The notes: generated by a model not told the origin, from the sequence alone. DNA of 64,000 nt from CAISKJ01 sp046351555 (GCA_046351555.1 JAXLYI010000011.1:240627-304626); one strand, 5' to 3'. Counted from the stretch's first letter, positions 8,550 to 17,665 are shown. Translations and numbers: made by a program.

Positions 8550-9737
8550 ATGTCTTCTCCCCGCTCCCGCATGGGCCCGACCCGAACGTCTCTCTTCGCC
8601 GCGCTCGCGGCCTTCTTCACCGCCGCGCCGGCCGTTGCGCAGCGGGTCTCGCTCGTGGCGCGCACCGGCGGCGGAGGCACGTCCCCCGGCGTCGTCTCGA
8701 TCCGCGCCTGCCCCACCGACCAGTGGACCTTCCGCGCCGCCAGCGGGGACGCGACCCGCACCGACGCCCCCGAGGTGTGGCTCGCCCGCGGCGCCACCTG
8801 CGCCTTCGACCCCGCCAGCACCGACTGTGTCCAGGCCACCACGGTCGTGCCGACGCGGGACGCCTCCTGCGACGCGGGCGTGTGCTGGACGTTCACCATC
8901 CCCGGCGGGCTCCTCGTCGACCCGCAGACGGGCTCGTGCGCGACGCGCGGGAGCGGGAGCACCGCGATCCTCGTGCGGTTCGGGGCGGTGGCGGCGGCCT
9001 TTCCCGAAGGACGAATCGGCTGGGACACCGCGCCCCCGGCGGCCCCCGTGAGCGTCACCGTCTCGGCCCCCAGCGAGTCGACGTTGCTCGTGGGCTGGGC
9101 CTACCCGACCGCGACCGCCGACGCGGGAACCGACGCCGACGTGGCCGACGCGGACGTGATCGACGCGGCCGACGCTGACGTCGCGGACGCGGACGTGGCC
9201 GACGTGACGGACGCGACGGACGTCGACGACGTCGCGGACGCATCCAACGACGTCGCGGACGCTTCCGTCGCGGCGGCGCCGGAGTCGCTGCGGCGCTACT
9301 GGCTCCTCTGCGAGGCGGCCGACGGCGTCGACGCGGGCGCCGGCACCTGCCCTTCGGGCGGCTTCATGAACCTCAACGTCGACGACGATGCCATGCTCGC
9401 CCGCTACGCGGCGCAGTGCGGGCGCGGCTCGGACGCGATCGCCTCGACCACCACCTCGGTCACCCTCACGAACCTCCCCGAGGGGCGCCCCTACCGCTTC
9501 GCCGTCGTCGCGGAAGACCTCGCCGGCAACCGGAGCACCGAGGCGCGCGCGACGAGCTGCGCGTCGGCCCAGCGCATCACCGACTTCTGGGAGCTCTACC
9601 GCCAGCGCGGCGGCACCGCGGAGCCCGGGTGCGCGGCGACGCCCCGTCGTTCGCCGGGCGCGTGGCTCGCGGTCGTCGCGCTCGTGCTGGTCGCGGCGCG
9701 GGTCAGCGCAAAGGGCGGCCGAGGGCGACGGCGGTGA
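8550..9737 (+). CDS. Secreted fibronectin-III-like protein with MYXO-CTERM-like tail
   Basis: 395 residues from ATG 8550; ATG 8571 gives a tidier signal peptide (MGPTRTSLFAALAAFFTAAPAVAQ region) and TTG 8529 is also open. After the signal peptide come a beta-rich region, an Asp/Ala/Val low-complexity stretch (coded at 9118-9270) that splits a fibronectin-type-III-like fold, and the strand pattern TSVTLTNLPEGRPYRFAVVA. The C-terminus is GC, a hydrophobic helix (AWLAVVALVLVAA) and GRGRRR, the MYXO-CTERM layout. The protein is probably surface anchored. Its 3' end overlaps the convergent gene by 35 bases. The function is unknown. Confidence 0.75.
   Translation: MSSPRSRMGPTRTSLFAALAAFFTAAPAVAQRVSLVARTGGGGTSPGVVSIRACPTDQWTFRAASGDATRTDAPEVWLARGATCAFDPASTDCVQATTVVPTRDASCDAGVCWTFTIPGGLLVDPQTGSCATRGSGSTAILVRFGAVAAAFPEGRIGWDTAPPAAPVSVTVSAPSESTLLVGWAYPTATADAGTDADVADADVIDAADADVADADVADVTDATDVDDVADASNDVADASVAAAPESLRRYWLLCEAADGVDAGAGTCPSGGFMNLNVDDDAMLARYAAQCGRGSDAIASTTTSVTLTNLPEGRPYRFAVVAEDLAGNRSTEARATSCASAQRITDFWELYRQRGGTAEPGCAATPRRSPGAWLAVVALVLVAARVSAKGGRGRRR
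9118..9270 (+). repeat. In-gene GAC/GCG/GTG low-complexity repeat (Asp-Ala-Val linker)
   Basis: About 150 bases of near-repeats of gacgcggac/gtggcc encode alternating DADVADADV units. The resulting acidic linker sits inside the fibronectin-like protein. Similar Asp/Ala/Pro runs follow the lipobox in several lipoproteins of this window (25.4, 34.0 and 52.2 kb). Confidence 0.7.
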
Positions 9738-10557
9738 CGGTCGCGACGCTCGCGCGGGCGCCGGCCCAGCCGTAGCCCGTCGGCGCGTCGGTGGTCGGGT
9801 CGGCCGTGAGCAGCAGCGTTCCGGTGCCGAGGCCCGAGTGGTGGCGCGACTGCGGGCCGCGCGTGTCGTTGTCGTGTGGCACCGCGGTGGAGTCGGTGAC
9901 GCGAACGAGCCAGCCCCCCCGCGCGGCCTGACGCACCGGCGCCGCTGCGACGAACGCCACGTGCGCGGCACCACCATGGGCCCCCGGCGCGCGTCGCCAC
10001 GCGATGACGTCGCCCGGTCGCAGCCCGCCCACCGTCGGGATGCGCGCCCACGCCTCGCCGCTGCCGGGCGCCGGCGTCGACGCGAGGATGTCGTGGTAGT
10101 CGCGCGCCGTCGGGCTCCGCGCGCGAACCTGCGCGAAGATCGCCCGGTGCGCCGCGGGCGTGGCGCGACGCAGGACCCACGTGACGAGCCCCGCGGCGTC
10201 GATCTCGTAGTGACCCATCAGCGGGTCGATCCGGTTGTCGGGCGAGTAGCGCGTGTAGGCGAGCGTCGTCTCCATGCGCTGGAGCACCGCGACCACCGGC
10301 GACGTCGGGGCCGCCGGCCGAACCGACGCGGCCGCGCGAAGGATCCCGCCCCGTCGCGGCGTCGCGGCGGCCACGGTGGGGGCGTGCGGGCTCATCCGCC
10401 AGGGGACCACGCGCGGCGCGACCACCCGCGGCACCGCAATGCGAGGGGCCGCGGCGCGAACGACCCGCGGCACCGCGCGGCGGGTCTGCGCGGACGATTC
10501 GGCCGGCGTGAGGCACGCGAAGGCGGCGAGCGCGGCGAGGCAGGCGGTGGTTCGCAT
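9703..10557 (-). CDS. Secreted NlpC/P60-like protein lacking the catalytic Cys
   Basis: 284 residues from the ATG giving MRTTACLAALAAF; the signal peptide ends near AESSAQ. A basic/Pro linker leads to a domain whose layout matches NlpC/P60-type hydrolases: a YSPDNRIDPLMGHYEID approach, then 'DxxGLVTWVLRR', a 'LRPGDVIAWRR' strand and a 'GGAAHVAFVA' His segment. In active members the first motif is DCSG; here it is DAAG (120-123), so the nucleophile Cys is Ala121. The DNA codon is GCC, read from the complement near 10205. The His segment is retained. It is probably a binding or scaffold relative, or a different activity; the family match is by motif layout only. Confidence 0.6.
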   Translation of the reverse strand: MRTTACLAALAAFACLTPAESSAQTRRAVPRVVRAAAPRIAVPRVVAPRVVPWRMSPHAPTVAAATPRRGGILRAAASVRPAAPTSPVVAVLQRMETTLAYTRYSPDNRIDPLMGHYEIDAAGLVTWVLRRATPAAHRAIFAQVRARSPTARDYHDILASTPAPGSGEAWARIPTVGGLRPGDVIAWRRAPGAHGGAAHVAFVAAAPVRQAARGGWLVRVTDSTAVPHDNDTRGPQSRHHSGLGTGTLLLTADPTTDAPTGYGWAGARASVATVTAVALGRPLR

Positions 10558-10658
10558 GGCGGTGACCGGCCCGTACCCCGTGCGCGAGGGAGGCCGCCAG
10601 TTTTCGACGGGAGGGAGGGTGGTTGACACCGGGGCCGTTCCCGCGTCGACTCCGCGCC

Positions 10659-11240
10659 ATGTACGCGCCGCCCCCGGGACAGGCCCCCTACGGATGGGTT
10701 CCTCCGCCGCCCCCGCCGCCGAAATCGAGCTCGGGGAAGATGCTCGCGCTCGGGTGCCTCGCCGTGCTCGCGCTCGTCTGCGTGGGCGGCGGCGTGGCCG
10801 CGGCGCTCTTCGGCAAGGCCGTCTCCCGAGGCTTCGGCCGCGAGATCGCCACCGCCCCCATCGCGCCGGGCCGCCCCTTCGAACTCGCCTACGCGCAGGG
10901 CGCGGGCGGCGACGTCGACGTCTGGCTCGACGTCGACCTCACCTACGGCCGCACGCTCCAGCTCGCCGGGCCCATCGCCGTCCGCGTCAACGGGATGCCC
11001 ATCCAACAGCACGCGCTCTCGCTCGAGGGCGGGAGCTGCCAGGCCATCCGCGGCGGCCGCTCCAGCTTCTGCCTCGGGTGGAACAGCAACTGGCGCGACG
11101 GCGTCGGCACCGTCTCCGGGCGAACGCGGCTCTTCACCGTGCCCGCGCAACCCCGCGGCGCGACCGTCACCGTCACCGGCATGGCCTTCGCGGGCCCCGG
11201 CGTGACGGTGAACCGCGCCCGCCTCTACGCCGCCGAGTAG
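10659..11240 (+). CDS. Membrane-anchored protein with Pro-rich N-terminus
   Basis: 193 residues from ATG 10659. A proline-rich cytoplasmic start (YGWVPPPPPPP) precedes one transmembrane helix (about residues 28-50: MLALGCLAVLALVCVGGGVAAALF). The remaining ~140 residues are an extracytoplasmic beta-rich domain with two Cys flanking QAIRGGRSSF. No family was recognised. It lies 17 bases upstream of the M23 peptidase gene on the same strand and is probably co-transcribed with it, suggesting an envelope role. Confidence 0.65.
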   Translation: MYAPPPGQAPYGWVPPPPPPPKSSSGKMLALGCLAVLALVCVGGGVAAALFGKAVSRGFGREIATAPIAPGRPFELAYAQGAGGDVDVWLDVDLTYGRTLQLAGPIAVRVNGMPIQQHALSLEGGSCQAIRGGRSSFCLGWNSNWRDGVGTVSGRTRLFTVPAQPRGATVTVTGMAFAGPGVTVNRARLYAAE

Positions 11241-11257
11241 ACCGCTCCTTCCCGTCG

Positions 11258-12850
11258 ATGGATCGGCCCGACCTCCCCGACGACCTCGACGCGCTCGGCG
11301 CGGCCGACGGGCCCGACCCCGTCACCCGCATGCCGAAGCGCATGTACGCGCCCGCGGCCGAAGAACCCTCCGCCAGCACCAGCCCCCAGGGCATCCTCGT
11401 CATCGCCGCCGCGGGCGGGATCGTCGGCGCGCTGCTCGGCGCGGTGGGCCTCGGGATCGTCTGGGCCACGCTCCCCCCGAAGCCCTCCGTCGTCGTCGTG
11501 GTCGCGCCGCCCGCCGCGCCCGCACGCCCGAGGCTCCTCCGCCCGCCGCCCGTCTTCGAACTCGACGGCGACGCTTCTGCCCCCGCGCGCGAACCCCCGC
11601 GCGACGGGCCCATCTACTGGGTCAACCAGCAGCCGCTCGGGCGCCGCACGCTGGCCCTCGCGCTCCAGTCGCTCGGCGTGGCCAACGACGACGCGCGGGC
11701 GATCACGGGTGTGTTCGCGGCCCTCTTCAACCTCCGCGCGCTCCAGCCCGACGACCGCGTCGCCGCGATGCGCGACCCCATCACCCGGGAGCTCCGCCGG
11801 GTGGAGTACCGACGCGCGACCACGCAGGTGTGGGCCGCGACCCTCGAAGGCGACTCGTGGCGCGGCGAGCGCGTGACCGTCGCCCTCACGAGCGCGCGCG
11901 TGGCGGCGGGCTTCCGCGTCGAGGGGGCGGTGCAAGCCTCGATGGAGGCCGCCGGGCTCCACCCCGAGCTCGCCGCGCGGCTCTCGCAGGTGTTCGCGGC
12001 CATCGCATTGCCCCCGCGGCTGATGGGCGGCGACGTGGTCCGCGTCGTCGTCGAAGAGGAGCGGATCAACAACCAGTTCTACCGCTACACCGCCGTGCAC
12101 GGCGTCGACTACCGGGGCGCGTGGGGGCGGCGGCGTGCCTTCTACGTCGGGATGGGCGGCCGCGGGGACTTCTTCAACGCCGAGGGGCGAACCTTCGAGC
12201 AGGGGCCGCTGCACTCGCCCATCCCTGACGCGCCCGTCACCGCCCAGTACAACCCGGCCCGCGTCGACCCGGTGAGCCACGCGCACAAGCCCCACAACGG
12301 CGTCGACTTCGAAGCGCCCGAAGGCACCTCCGTGTTCGCCTCGGCCGACGGCGTGGTGACCGCCGCGGGGGTGGCGGGGCCCTCGGGCAACCTCGTGGTC
12401 GTGCAGCACCAGGCGCTTCGAATCTCCACGGGCTACGCCCACCTCGCGCGGGTGGCGCCGGGCGTTCGCGCGGGGCTCCCGGTGCGCGCCGGGCAGCTCA
12501 TCGGGTACGTCGGGAGCACGGGGCGGAGCCTCGGGCCGCACCTCCACTTCTGGACGAAGCGCAACGGGCTCTTCTTCGACCCGATGTCCATGCTCGGCGT
12601 CCGGCGCGCCATCCGGGAGCAGGCGAGGCCGCTCTTCGACGCGCGCTCGCGGCTCATCGCGGGGGAGCTCGACCGGGTGGCGGTCGACGGCGTGGCCCTC
12701 GCGGCGCCCGACGCCGGGGTGCCCGACGCGGGGCCGCCGCCGACGCTCGCGCCGCTGGAGGTGGGCGGGGACGGGGTCCGCTCGGACGACGACGAGGGCG
12801 GTGCGTTCAGGGCCCAGGACCCCCTCGACGAGACGGAAGAGGTTCAGTAG
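11258..12850 (+). CDS. Membrane-anchored M23 family peptidoglycan endopeptidase
   Basis: 530 residues from ATG 11258. The N-terminal 45 residues are cytoplasmic, followed by a transmembrane helix (46-72), a Pro/Ala linker and a long extracytoplasmic region. The region before the peptidase resembles the LysM-like/OapA arrangement of MepM-type enzymes. The M23 domain (about 330-450) has the zinc ligands in HNGVD (His346, Asp350) and HLH (His428, His430), so it should be an active zinc endopeptidase cutting peptide crosslinks. The C-terminal ~90 residues are Asp/Ala-rich with no fold visible. The GT39-like gene follows 40 bases downstream. Confidence 0.88.
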   Translation: MDRPDLPDDLDALGAADGPDPVTRMPKRMYAPAAEEPSASTSPQGILVIAAAGGIVGALLGAVGLGIVWATLPPKPSVVVVVAPPAAPARPRLLRPPPVFELDGDASAPAREPPRDGPIYWVNQQPLGRRTLALALQSLGVANDDARAITGVFAALFNLRALQPDDRVAAMRDPITRELRRVEYRRATTQVWAATLEGDSWRGERVTVALTSARVAAGFRVEGAVQASMEAAGLHPELAARLSQVFAAIALPPRLMGGDVVRVVVEEERINNQFYRYTAVHGVDYRGAWGRRRAFYVGMGGRGDFFNAEGRTFEQGPLHSPIPDAPVTAQYNPARVDPVSHAHKPHNGVDFEAPEGTSVFASADGVVTAAGVAGPSGNLVVVQHQALRISTGYAHLARVAPGVRAGLPVRAGQLIGYVGSTGRSLGPHLHFWTKRNGLFFDPMSMLGVRRAIREQARPLFDARSRLIAGELDRVAVDGVALAAPDAGVPDAGPPPTLAPLEVGGDGVRSDDDEGGAFRAQDPLDETEEVQ

Positions 12851-12890
12851 GGTCGCGCCCGCTTCGCCCAATACCCCTTCGAGAGATGAG

Positions 12891-15461
12891 ATGAAGAGCC
12901 CCTCCAACGACCGCTGGGTGTCGTACCTGGTCGCCGCCACCGCCGCGGTGCTCGTGCTCCTGTTCGGCCTGCAGCGCTTCGGCATCTGGCAGCCGACGGA
13001 GGTGCACGTCGCCGACCTCGCGCGCGACCTCATCGCGCACAACCCGGTCCAGCTCGACCGGCCCTCGGGGCAGGTGAGCGTCGTGGCGGCGGGCTTCCGC
13101 GCGGGGACGACCTCCGAACTCTGGGGACGTCTCCCCGGCGCGCTGCTCTCGCTGCTCGCGCTCGGCTCGCTGATGACGGCCGCGCGCGCGCTCGGCGATC
13201 GGCGGCTCGCGGTGTACGCCGGCGTCGCCTACGCCACGCTCCCGCTCGTCTTCATGAACGCCCGCATGATGATCACCGGCGGCGTCGCGCAGAGCGCCAC
13301 GACCCTCGGGCTCTCGGGCCTCGCGCTCGCGCTCTGGGGCTCCGAGCAGCGCTGGCGCATCGCGGGGGCGGTGTTCACCGTGCTCGGCCTCGCGCTCGGC
13401 GCGGCGGGCGGCGGGGTGATGCTCGGGCTCGTGCCGGTGGTCGGCGCGGCGGGCATCGCGGTGGCGCTGCGCTTCGGGCGCGAGACGCAGCACGCGCGGC
13501 TCCTCGGCAGCGTGTGCTTCGCGGCGGGCGCGGTGCTCGCGGGCGTGAGCCTGTGGGTCGCGTCGCGCGAGCTCACGACGTACTCGGTGTGGGTCGGCGC
13601 GAGCCAGCTCAACCAGGCCCCCGCCCAGTGGCAGACCTTCGAGGTCTACCTGGAGAACCTCGCCCACTCGACCTTCCCGTGGACGGGGCTCGTGCCCTTC
13701 GGGCTGGTGCGCCTCGCGTCGCCGCCGTCGCGGCTCACCGACGCCTCGCGCGCGCTGCTCGACGACGACGAGGTCGCCGCGCTCGACCCGTGGCGCGAGG
13801 CGGGCTTCCGGCTGATGGCCTTCGTCGCCGTCGCCCTCGGCTTCGCGCTCCAGACCTTCCACATGCAGATCTACGGGATGACGCCCTTCGTCGTGGTGGG
13901 CCCGGTGGCCCTCGGCGTGGCCGTCCTCCTGCGCGACGCCGAGCGCGAGATGAAGCCGTGGCGCACCGTGGCGGTGGCCGCGATCCTCTTCACCGCGCTC
14001 ATGCTCCGGGACTTCATCCAGTTTCCGAAGACCTCGTACGCGGCGCTGGGCTTGCCGGACGGTGGCCCGGCCTTCCCGTCGGGCTTCTCGACGAAGTTCT
14101 CGCAGTGGATGCAGGACGTGAAGGCCGCGCGCGCCGCCGGCGGCCCGACGCCTCCGTTGCCCGCGGAGGGCTACTTCCTGCTGGAGACGGGCGCGTTCAT
14201 CGTGCTCGGCCTCGTCGGGCTCTTCCAGGGCGCGGGCGAGGTGGCCAACCTCGCGTTCGAGCGCCCCGTCCAGTGGGTGCAGGACATGGAGCGCGAGGGG
14301 CGCGACATGGTCGAGCGCGACCGCAAGGAGCTCGGCCGCACCCTGGTGGGCTCGTACCTCCTCGCCAACCTCCGCGTGACCCTCGGGGCCCTCGCGGGCG
14401 TGCTGGTGCTGGTGGGGCTCATCGTGCCGAGGCTCCCCGGCGTCGCGCGCCAGCTCACCACGCCCGGCCGCAACGCGATGTGGGGCCTCACCTTCTCGCC
14501 CCTCCTCGTCGTCGCCGGCGTCTTCGGCTTCATCCTGGTGTGGAACGCCTACGCCTGGCTCGGCCGCCCCAACTCCCCGGTGACGAAGCTCCTCGGGTCG
14601 CGCGTGGCCTTCATCCCCGTCGCCGCGCTGGTGGTCGCCGTGGTGATGACGCAGGGCTTCGTTCCCGCGCTCTCCGAGCACATGTCGCCGCGCGGCGTGT
14701 GGGCGGTGGTCCGCACGCTCCGCCATGGCAGCGAGCGCGTCGGGCGCTTCGGCGGCCCCACGGAAGACCCCGCCTCGCGCTACTACACCAACGTCCAGCC
14801 CGAGCCGGTGAACTCCGAGGACGACGCGGTGGCGTGGCTCACGGCCACCGACCGGCGCTTCCTGGTGGTGGGCTCCGACGTGTTCGGCGGGCTCAACCGA
14901 TCGTACCGTCGCGTGCGGCACACCAACGTGCCGGTGGCCGACTCGAGCAACTCCAACCTGCTGCTCGCGGTGAGCAACCTGGAGGGCCGTCCCAGCCGCA
15001 ACCCGCTCGACGCGTGGGTCTCGTCCGAGCGCCCCAACCTCCGCCACGCCGCGCGCGAGCCCGTGCGCCTCGACGACATCGCCGAATACATCGGGTACGA
15101 GCTCGACTCGCACGGGCAGTCGTACGTGCCGGTGGGCGGGTCGTTCGACGTCACCTTCGTCTTCCACGTGCTCGGCGAGTCGCAGCGCAACTGGCAGGTG
15201 TTCGTCCACGTCGACGGCCCCGGCGGCCCGCGCATCAACGGCGACCACGAGCCCGTCGAGCGCGGCAAGTACCCGGTGCGCCTCTGGCAGCCCGGCGACT
15301 ACATCCGCGACCGGATCACCGTGGCCATCCCGGTCACCTACCGCCCCGGCATCTACACGGTGTTCATGGGCTTCTTCGACGGCGGCGACCGCATGCGCAC
15401 CGAGGGCGGCGAGCACGACCGCGAGAACCGCGTGATCGCCGCGCGCGTCCGCGTGCAGTAG
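12891..15461 (+). CDS. Polytopic glycosyltransferase of the ArnT/PMT (GT39-like) class
   Basis: 856 residues from ATG 12891, which is preceded by gagagatgag. The first helix is followed by an extracytoplasmic loop starting 'TEVHVADLARDLI', the position of the acidic catalytic residue in ArnT/PMT-type enzymes. Many hydrophobic helices fill residues 10-620. The C-terminal ~230 residues form a soluble beta-rich domain (SDVFGGLNRSYRR; GQSYVPVGGSFDVTFVFH; GDYIRDRITVAIP). Enzymes of this class move sugars from polyprenyl-phosphate donors to lipid or protein acceptors on the outer face of the membrane. Donor and acceptor are unknown. It is part of a same-strand run from 10659 to 16381. Confidence 0.78.
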   Translation: MKSPSNDRWVSYLVAATAAVLVLLFGLQRFGIWQPTEVHVADLARDLIAHNPVQLDRPSGQVSVVAAGFRAGTTSELWGRLPGALLSLLALGSLMTAARALGDRRLAVYAGVAYATLPLVFMNARMMITGGVAQSATTLGLSGLALALWGSEQRWRIAGAVFTVLGLALGAAGGGVMLGLVPVVGAAGIAVALRFGRETQHARLLGSVCFAAGAVLAGVSLWVASRELTTYSVWVGASQLNQAPAQWQTFEVYLENLAHSTFPWTGLVPFGLVRLASPPSRLTDASRALLDDDEVAALDPWREAGFRLMAFVAVALGFALQTFHMQIYGMTPFVVVGPVALGVAVLLRDAEREMKPWRTVAVAAILFTALMLRDFIQFPKTSYAALGLPDGGPAFPSGFSTKFSQWMQDVKAARAAGGPTPPLPAEGYFLLETGAFIVLGLVGLFQGAGEVANLAFERPVQWVQDMEREGRDMVERDRKELGRTLVGSYLLANLRVTLGALAGVLVLVGLIVPRLPGVARQLTTPGRNAMWGLTFSPLLVVAGVFGFILVWNAYAWLGRPNSPVTKLLGSRVAFIPVAALVVAVVMTQGFVPALSEHMSPRGVWAVVRTLRHGSERVGRFGGPTEDPASRYYTNVQPEPVNSEDDAVAWLTATDRRFLVVGSDVFGGLNRSYRRVRHTNVPVADSSNSNLLLAVSNLEGRPSRNPLDAWVSSERPNLRHAAREPVRLDDIAEYIGYELDSHGQSYVPVGGSFDVTFVFHVLGESQRNWQVFVHVDGPGGPRINGDHEPVERGKYPVRLWQPGDYIRDRITVAIPVTYRPGIYTVFMGFFDGGDRMRTEGGEHDRENRVIAARVRVQ

Positions 15462-15492
15462 CGACCTCTCCCCCGTTCAACACCCCCGAAGC

Positions 15493-15882
15493 ATGAGCAG
15501 CTCCGACCCGCCCAATGCCCCGACGACCCCGCTGCCGCCCGGCGCGGAGCGTCGCTCGGCCCCGCGCTACGAGGTGACCTGGTCGGTCGACTGCGACGAC
15601 GGGGAGACCTTCCTCTACGCGTCGATCACCAACATCTCGGCGCTCGGGATCTTCATCGCGACGCGCTCGCCGCCGCCCGCGGGGACGGCCGTCACGCTGC
15701 GCTTCACGCCCCCCGGCGAGCGCGAGTTCGACCTGCGCGGCGAGGTCGCGTGGGTCAACCCCGTCCGCGAAGACCGCGAGAACATCAACCCCGGCTTCGG
15801 CGTCCGCTTCATCGCGCTCGACCCCGACATGCGCGAGCGGCTCGTGTCGCTCGTCCACGCGATCGCGTACCTGCCCTCGTAG
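15493..15882 (+). CDS. PilZ domain protein (myxobacterial paralogous type)
   Basis: 129 residues. A Pro-rich start leads to a single PilZ domain: ERRSAPRYEV (arginine motif), 'ITNISALGIFIAT' (the N/DxSxxG element), a beta-barrel with AVTLRFTPPGE, and an 'NPGFGVRFIAL' end typical of the myxobacterial PilZ paralogue family. The first motif has the RxxxR spacing used in c-di-GMP binding, but binding is not assured. It lies 31 bases after the GT39-like gene, so PilZ control of envelope glycosylation is possible (inference). Confidence 0.88.
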   Translation: MSSSDPPNAPTTPLPPGAERRSAPRYEVTWSVDCDDGETFLYASITNISALGIFIATRSPPPAGTAVTLRFTPPGEREFDLRGEVAWVNPVREDRENINPGFGVRFIALDPDMRERLVSLVHAIAYLPS

Positions 15883-15940
15883 ACAGAGCTCCCGGGCGCG
15901 TTTCTGGACTCCGCGAACGCGCGACGTCTACCGTCGCGAA

Positions 15941-16381
15941 ATGACGTTCAACGAGCTGCCGGCGTACAAGCCGCTGATTCTGTTCTCCTCGCTGCTGGTG
16001 CTGAAGATGTTCGGGCTGGCCGTCGCGACGGCCAACCGCCGGCGCCTCGCGAAGGTGGTGCTCAACCCCGAGGACGTGGGGGTCAACCCGGGCTCCCACG
16101 CCGAGCCGCAGGAGGCGCCCGAGACGCTCCGCGCCAAGCGCGCCCACCTCAACGACCTCGAGAACATCCCCGCCTTCCTCGTCGTCGCGCTGCTCTTCAC
16201 GCTCTCGGGCGGGTCGAGCACGGGGGGCTGGGCGTACTTCGGGACGTACTTCGCCGCCCGCCTGCTGCACTCGGTGTTCTACCTGAACTCGGTGCAGCCC
16301 TGGCGCACGGCGGCGTTCTTCCTCGGCCAGCTCGCGCAGCTCGGGCTCATCGTGCAGCTGCTGATGACGGCCTTCCGCTGA
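15941..16381 (+). CDS. MAPEG family membrane protein
   Basis: 146 residues with four hydrophobic helices. The loop after helix 1 (TANRRRLAKVV) and the 'RAKRAHLNDLENIPAFLV' segment match microsomal glutathione S-transferase-like MAPEG proteins, in which this Arg/Asn/Glu region binds glutathione. The 'HSVFYLNSVQPWRT' helix end is also typical. Members detoxify lipophilic electrophiles or peroxides with glutathione; substrate here is unknown. It is the last gene before the 630-base gap that holds the palindrome. Confidence 0.85.
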   Translation: MTFNELPAYKPLILFSSLLVLKMFGLAVATANRRRLAKVVLNPEDVGVNPGSHAEPQEAPETLRAKRAHLNDLENIPAFLVVALLFTLSGGSSTGGWAYFGTYFAARLLHSVFYLNSVQPWRTAAFFLGQLAQLGLIVQLLMTAFR

Positions 16382-17011
16382 GCGCCAGAGCCCTGCGGCG
16401 GGGTTTGTCGCTGGCGCTCCGGCACCCCGCGCTACGGAGGGCGGGCGCCCCCTCCGGGGGCTTTCGAACGGGCGAAGGAGCGCGTCGTGCCCGCTCCAGA
16501 AGTGCGCTCTCCTCATGCGATCGGAGCGTGTCCTGCGGGCTCGTGCGGTTCGAAAGCCCCGGAGGGGCGCCTGCCCCCCGTAGCGCGGGGTGCCGGAGCG
16601 CCAGCGACAAACCCCGCCGCGGCTCCGGGCTGCCCGCAACGATGGAGCGCGTGGCGTCGTCCTCGGCGCCGCGACCGTCCGCCGCCGGCACACGCGGCGC
16701 TGCGTCGGAGGCGGCGCGCGCGTCGGGCCTGAGGGTGACGTCGCTCAGGATTGAGGTCCGGGGATATCAGTGCTGATTCGAAACGTCTCAGTGCTGTGAT
16801 GCGAACTGGTCATCCCTGACCGGGGAGCCCTCGACGATGACCTGTTCGGGCCTCAACGCTGATGTCCGCGGAGATCAGCGTCGAGGGGCGCGGCGGTCGA
16901 GCGGGGGCTCATGGTGTGCCGCCGGGCTGCCGTTGGAGGGGATTGTCACGACGGCGCCGTCTCGCGGGTGAGCGGCGCCGCGTCGTGCCTCACCCACACC
17001 GGGAGATGACC
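16382..17011. other. 630-base intergenic region with palindrome and hairpin
   Basis: No convincing gene. It contains the long inverted repeat at 16388-16625 and a second, smaller hairpin at 16851-16886 (arms ACGCTGAT 16856-16863 and ATCAGCGT 16874-16881, extended by CCTC/GAGG with one mismatch). Between them 'tcagtgctg' occurs twice (around 16768-16793). ORFs crossing the palindrome on both strands mirror each other and are artefacts of it. A Shine-Dalgarno GGGAG at 17001-17005 serves the next gene. Confidence 0.7.
16388..16625. repeat. Long imperfect palindrome (about 80-base arms, 78-base loop)
   Basis: The left arm 16388-16469 reads gagccctgcggcggggtttg and onward. The right arm 16548-16625 is its near-perfect reverse complement, ending cgccgcggctc. 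The arms agree at all but a few positions, including the shared core tttgtcgctggcgctccgg. The loop is 16470-16547. The structure resembles a MITE or a mobile hairpin element rather than a terminator, which would have a much shorter stem. No flanking target-site duplication was identified by eye. Confidence 0.8.
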
Positions 17012-17665
17012 ATGGGAAGTGCATCGAACGCCTCCGCGCGGAAGGCGACCGTCGAGGGGGCTGTTCCCCTCGCCGACGCCGCCGCCAACGCCTCGAACGA
17101 CGCCGCGAAGAAGGCGGCCAACGACGGCGCGGCGCCCTCGGCCGAGTGCGCCGCGCTGCTCGGCCACGTCCGCGAGATGAACGGCCGCTGCGCCGAGTAC
17201 ACCGGCCTCACCGACGCGCAGCGACGGCGGTCGCTCGGGCGGCTCGTGGGGCGCTTCCGCAAGCCGCTGTCGGAGCTGGTGGCGGTGACGCGCTCGCCGA
17301 AGTACGCGGCCGCGTTCGCGCTGCTCTCCGACGACGGGGCGGCGCCCTACGACCCCGACGCGGTGCTCGCGGCGCTCGCGCGCGTCGAGCAGCTCGAAGG
17401 GGTGGCCCAGCAGCTCGAGAAGCTCACGCTGCGGGTGCGCGACGAGATCCTCCACACGGGCGCCCAGGCGATGAAGCCGGGGCTCGCGGCCATCGAGCTG
17501 GCCCAGACGCTCGCCAAGACCAACGAGGGCTTCCGCGCGAAGGTGGCCCACACGCTCAACGACCTCGCGGCGATGACCGCCGCCGCCCGCCGCGCGAAGA
17601 GCGAGGGGAGCGCCGACGCCGAGGAGAGCGACGCAGGGGAGCAGGGCGAGGGGAGCGAGGAGTAG
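17012..17665 (+). CDS. Uncharacterised alpha-helical protein
   Basis: 217 residues from ATG 17012. GGGAG at 17001-17005 lies six bases upstream, which favours this start over ATG 17006. Residues 1-45 are Ala/Asn/Lys-rich and disordered-looking. Residues 50-190 are helical: AALLGHVREMNGRCAEYTGL, then RRSLGRLVGRFRKPLSELVAV, then long amphipathic helices that could form a bundle. The tail is acidic (DAEESDAGEQGEGSEE). No family was recognised. It sits between the palindrome and the cassette-like region, in accessory DNA. Confidence 0.6.
   Translation: MGSASNASARKATVEGAVPLADAAANASNDAAKKAANDGAAPSAECAALLGHVREMNGRCAEYTGLTDAQRRRSLGRLVGRFRKPLSELVAVTRSPKYAAAFALLSDDGAAPYDPDAVLAALARVEQLEGVAQQLEKLTLRVRDEILHTGAQAMKPGLAAIELAQTLAKTNEGFRAKVAHTLNDLAAMTAAARRAKSEGSADAEESDAGEQGEGSEE

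Noticed and set aside
16347..16776. Mirror-image ORFs on both strands through the palindrome
   Set aside because: They are a direct consequence of the inverted repeat and lack any initiation signal or conserved domain.
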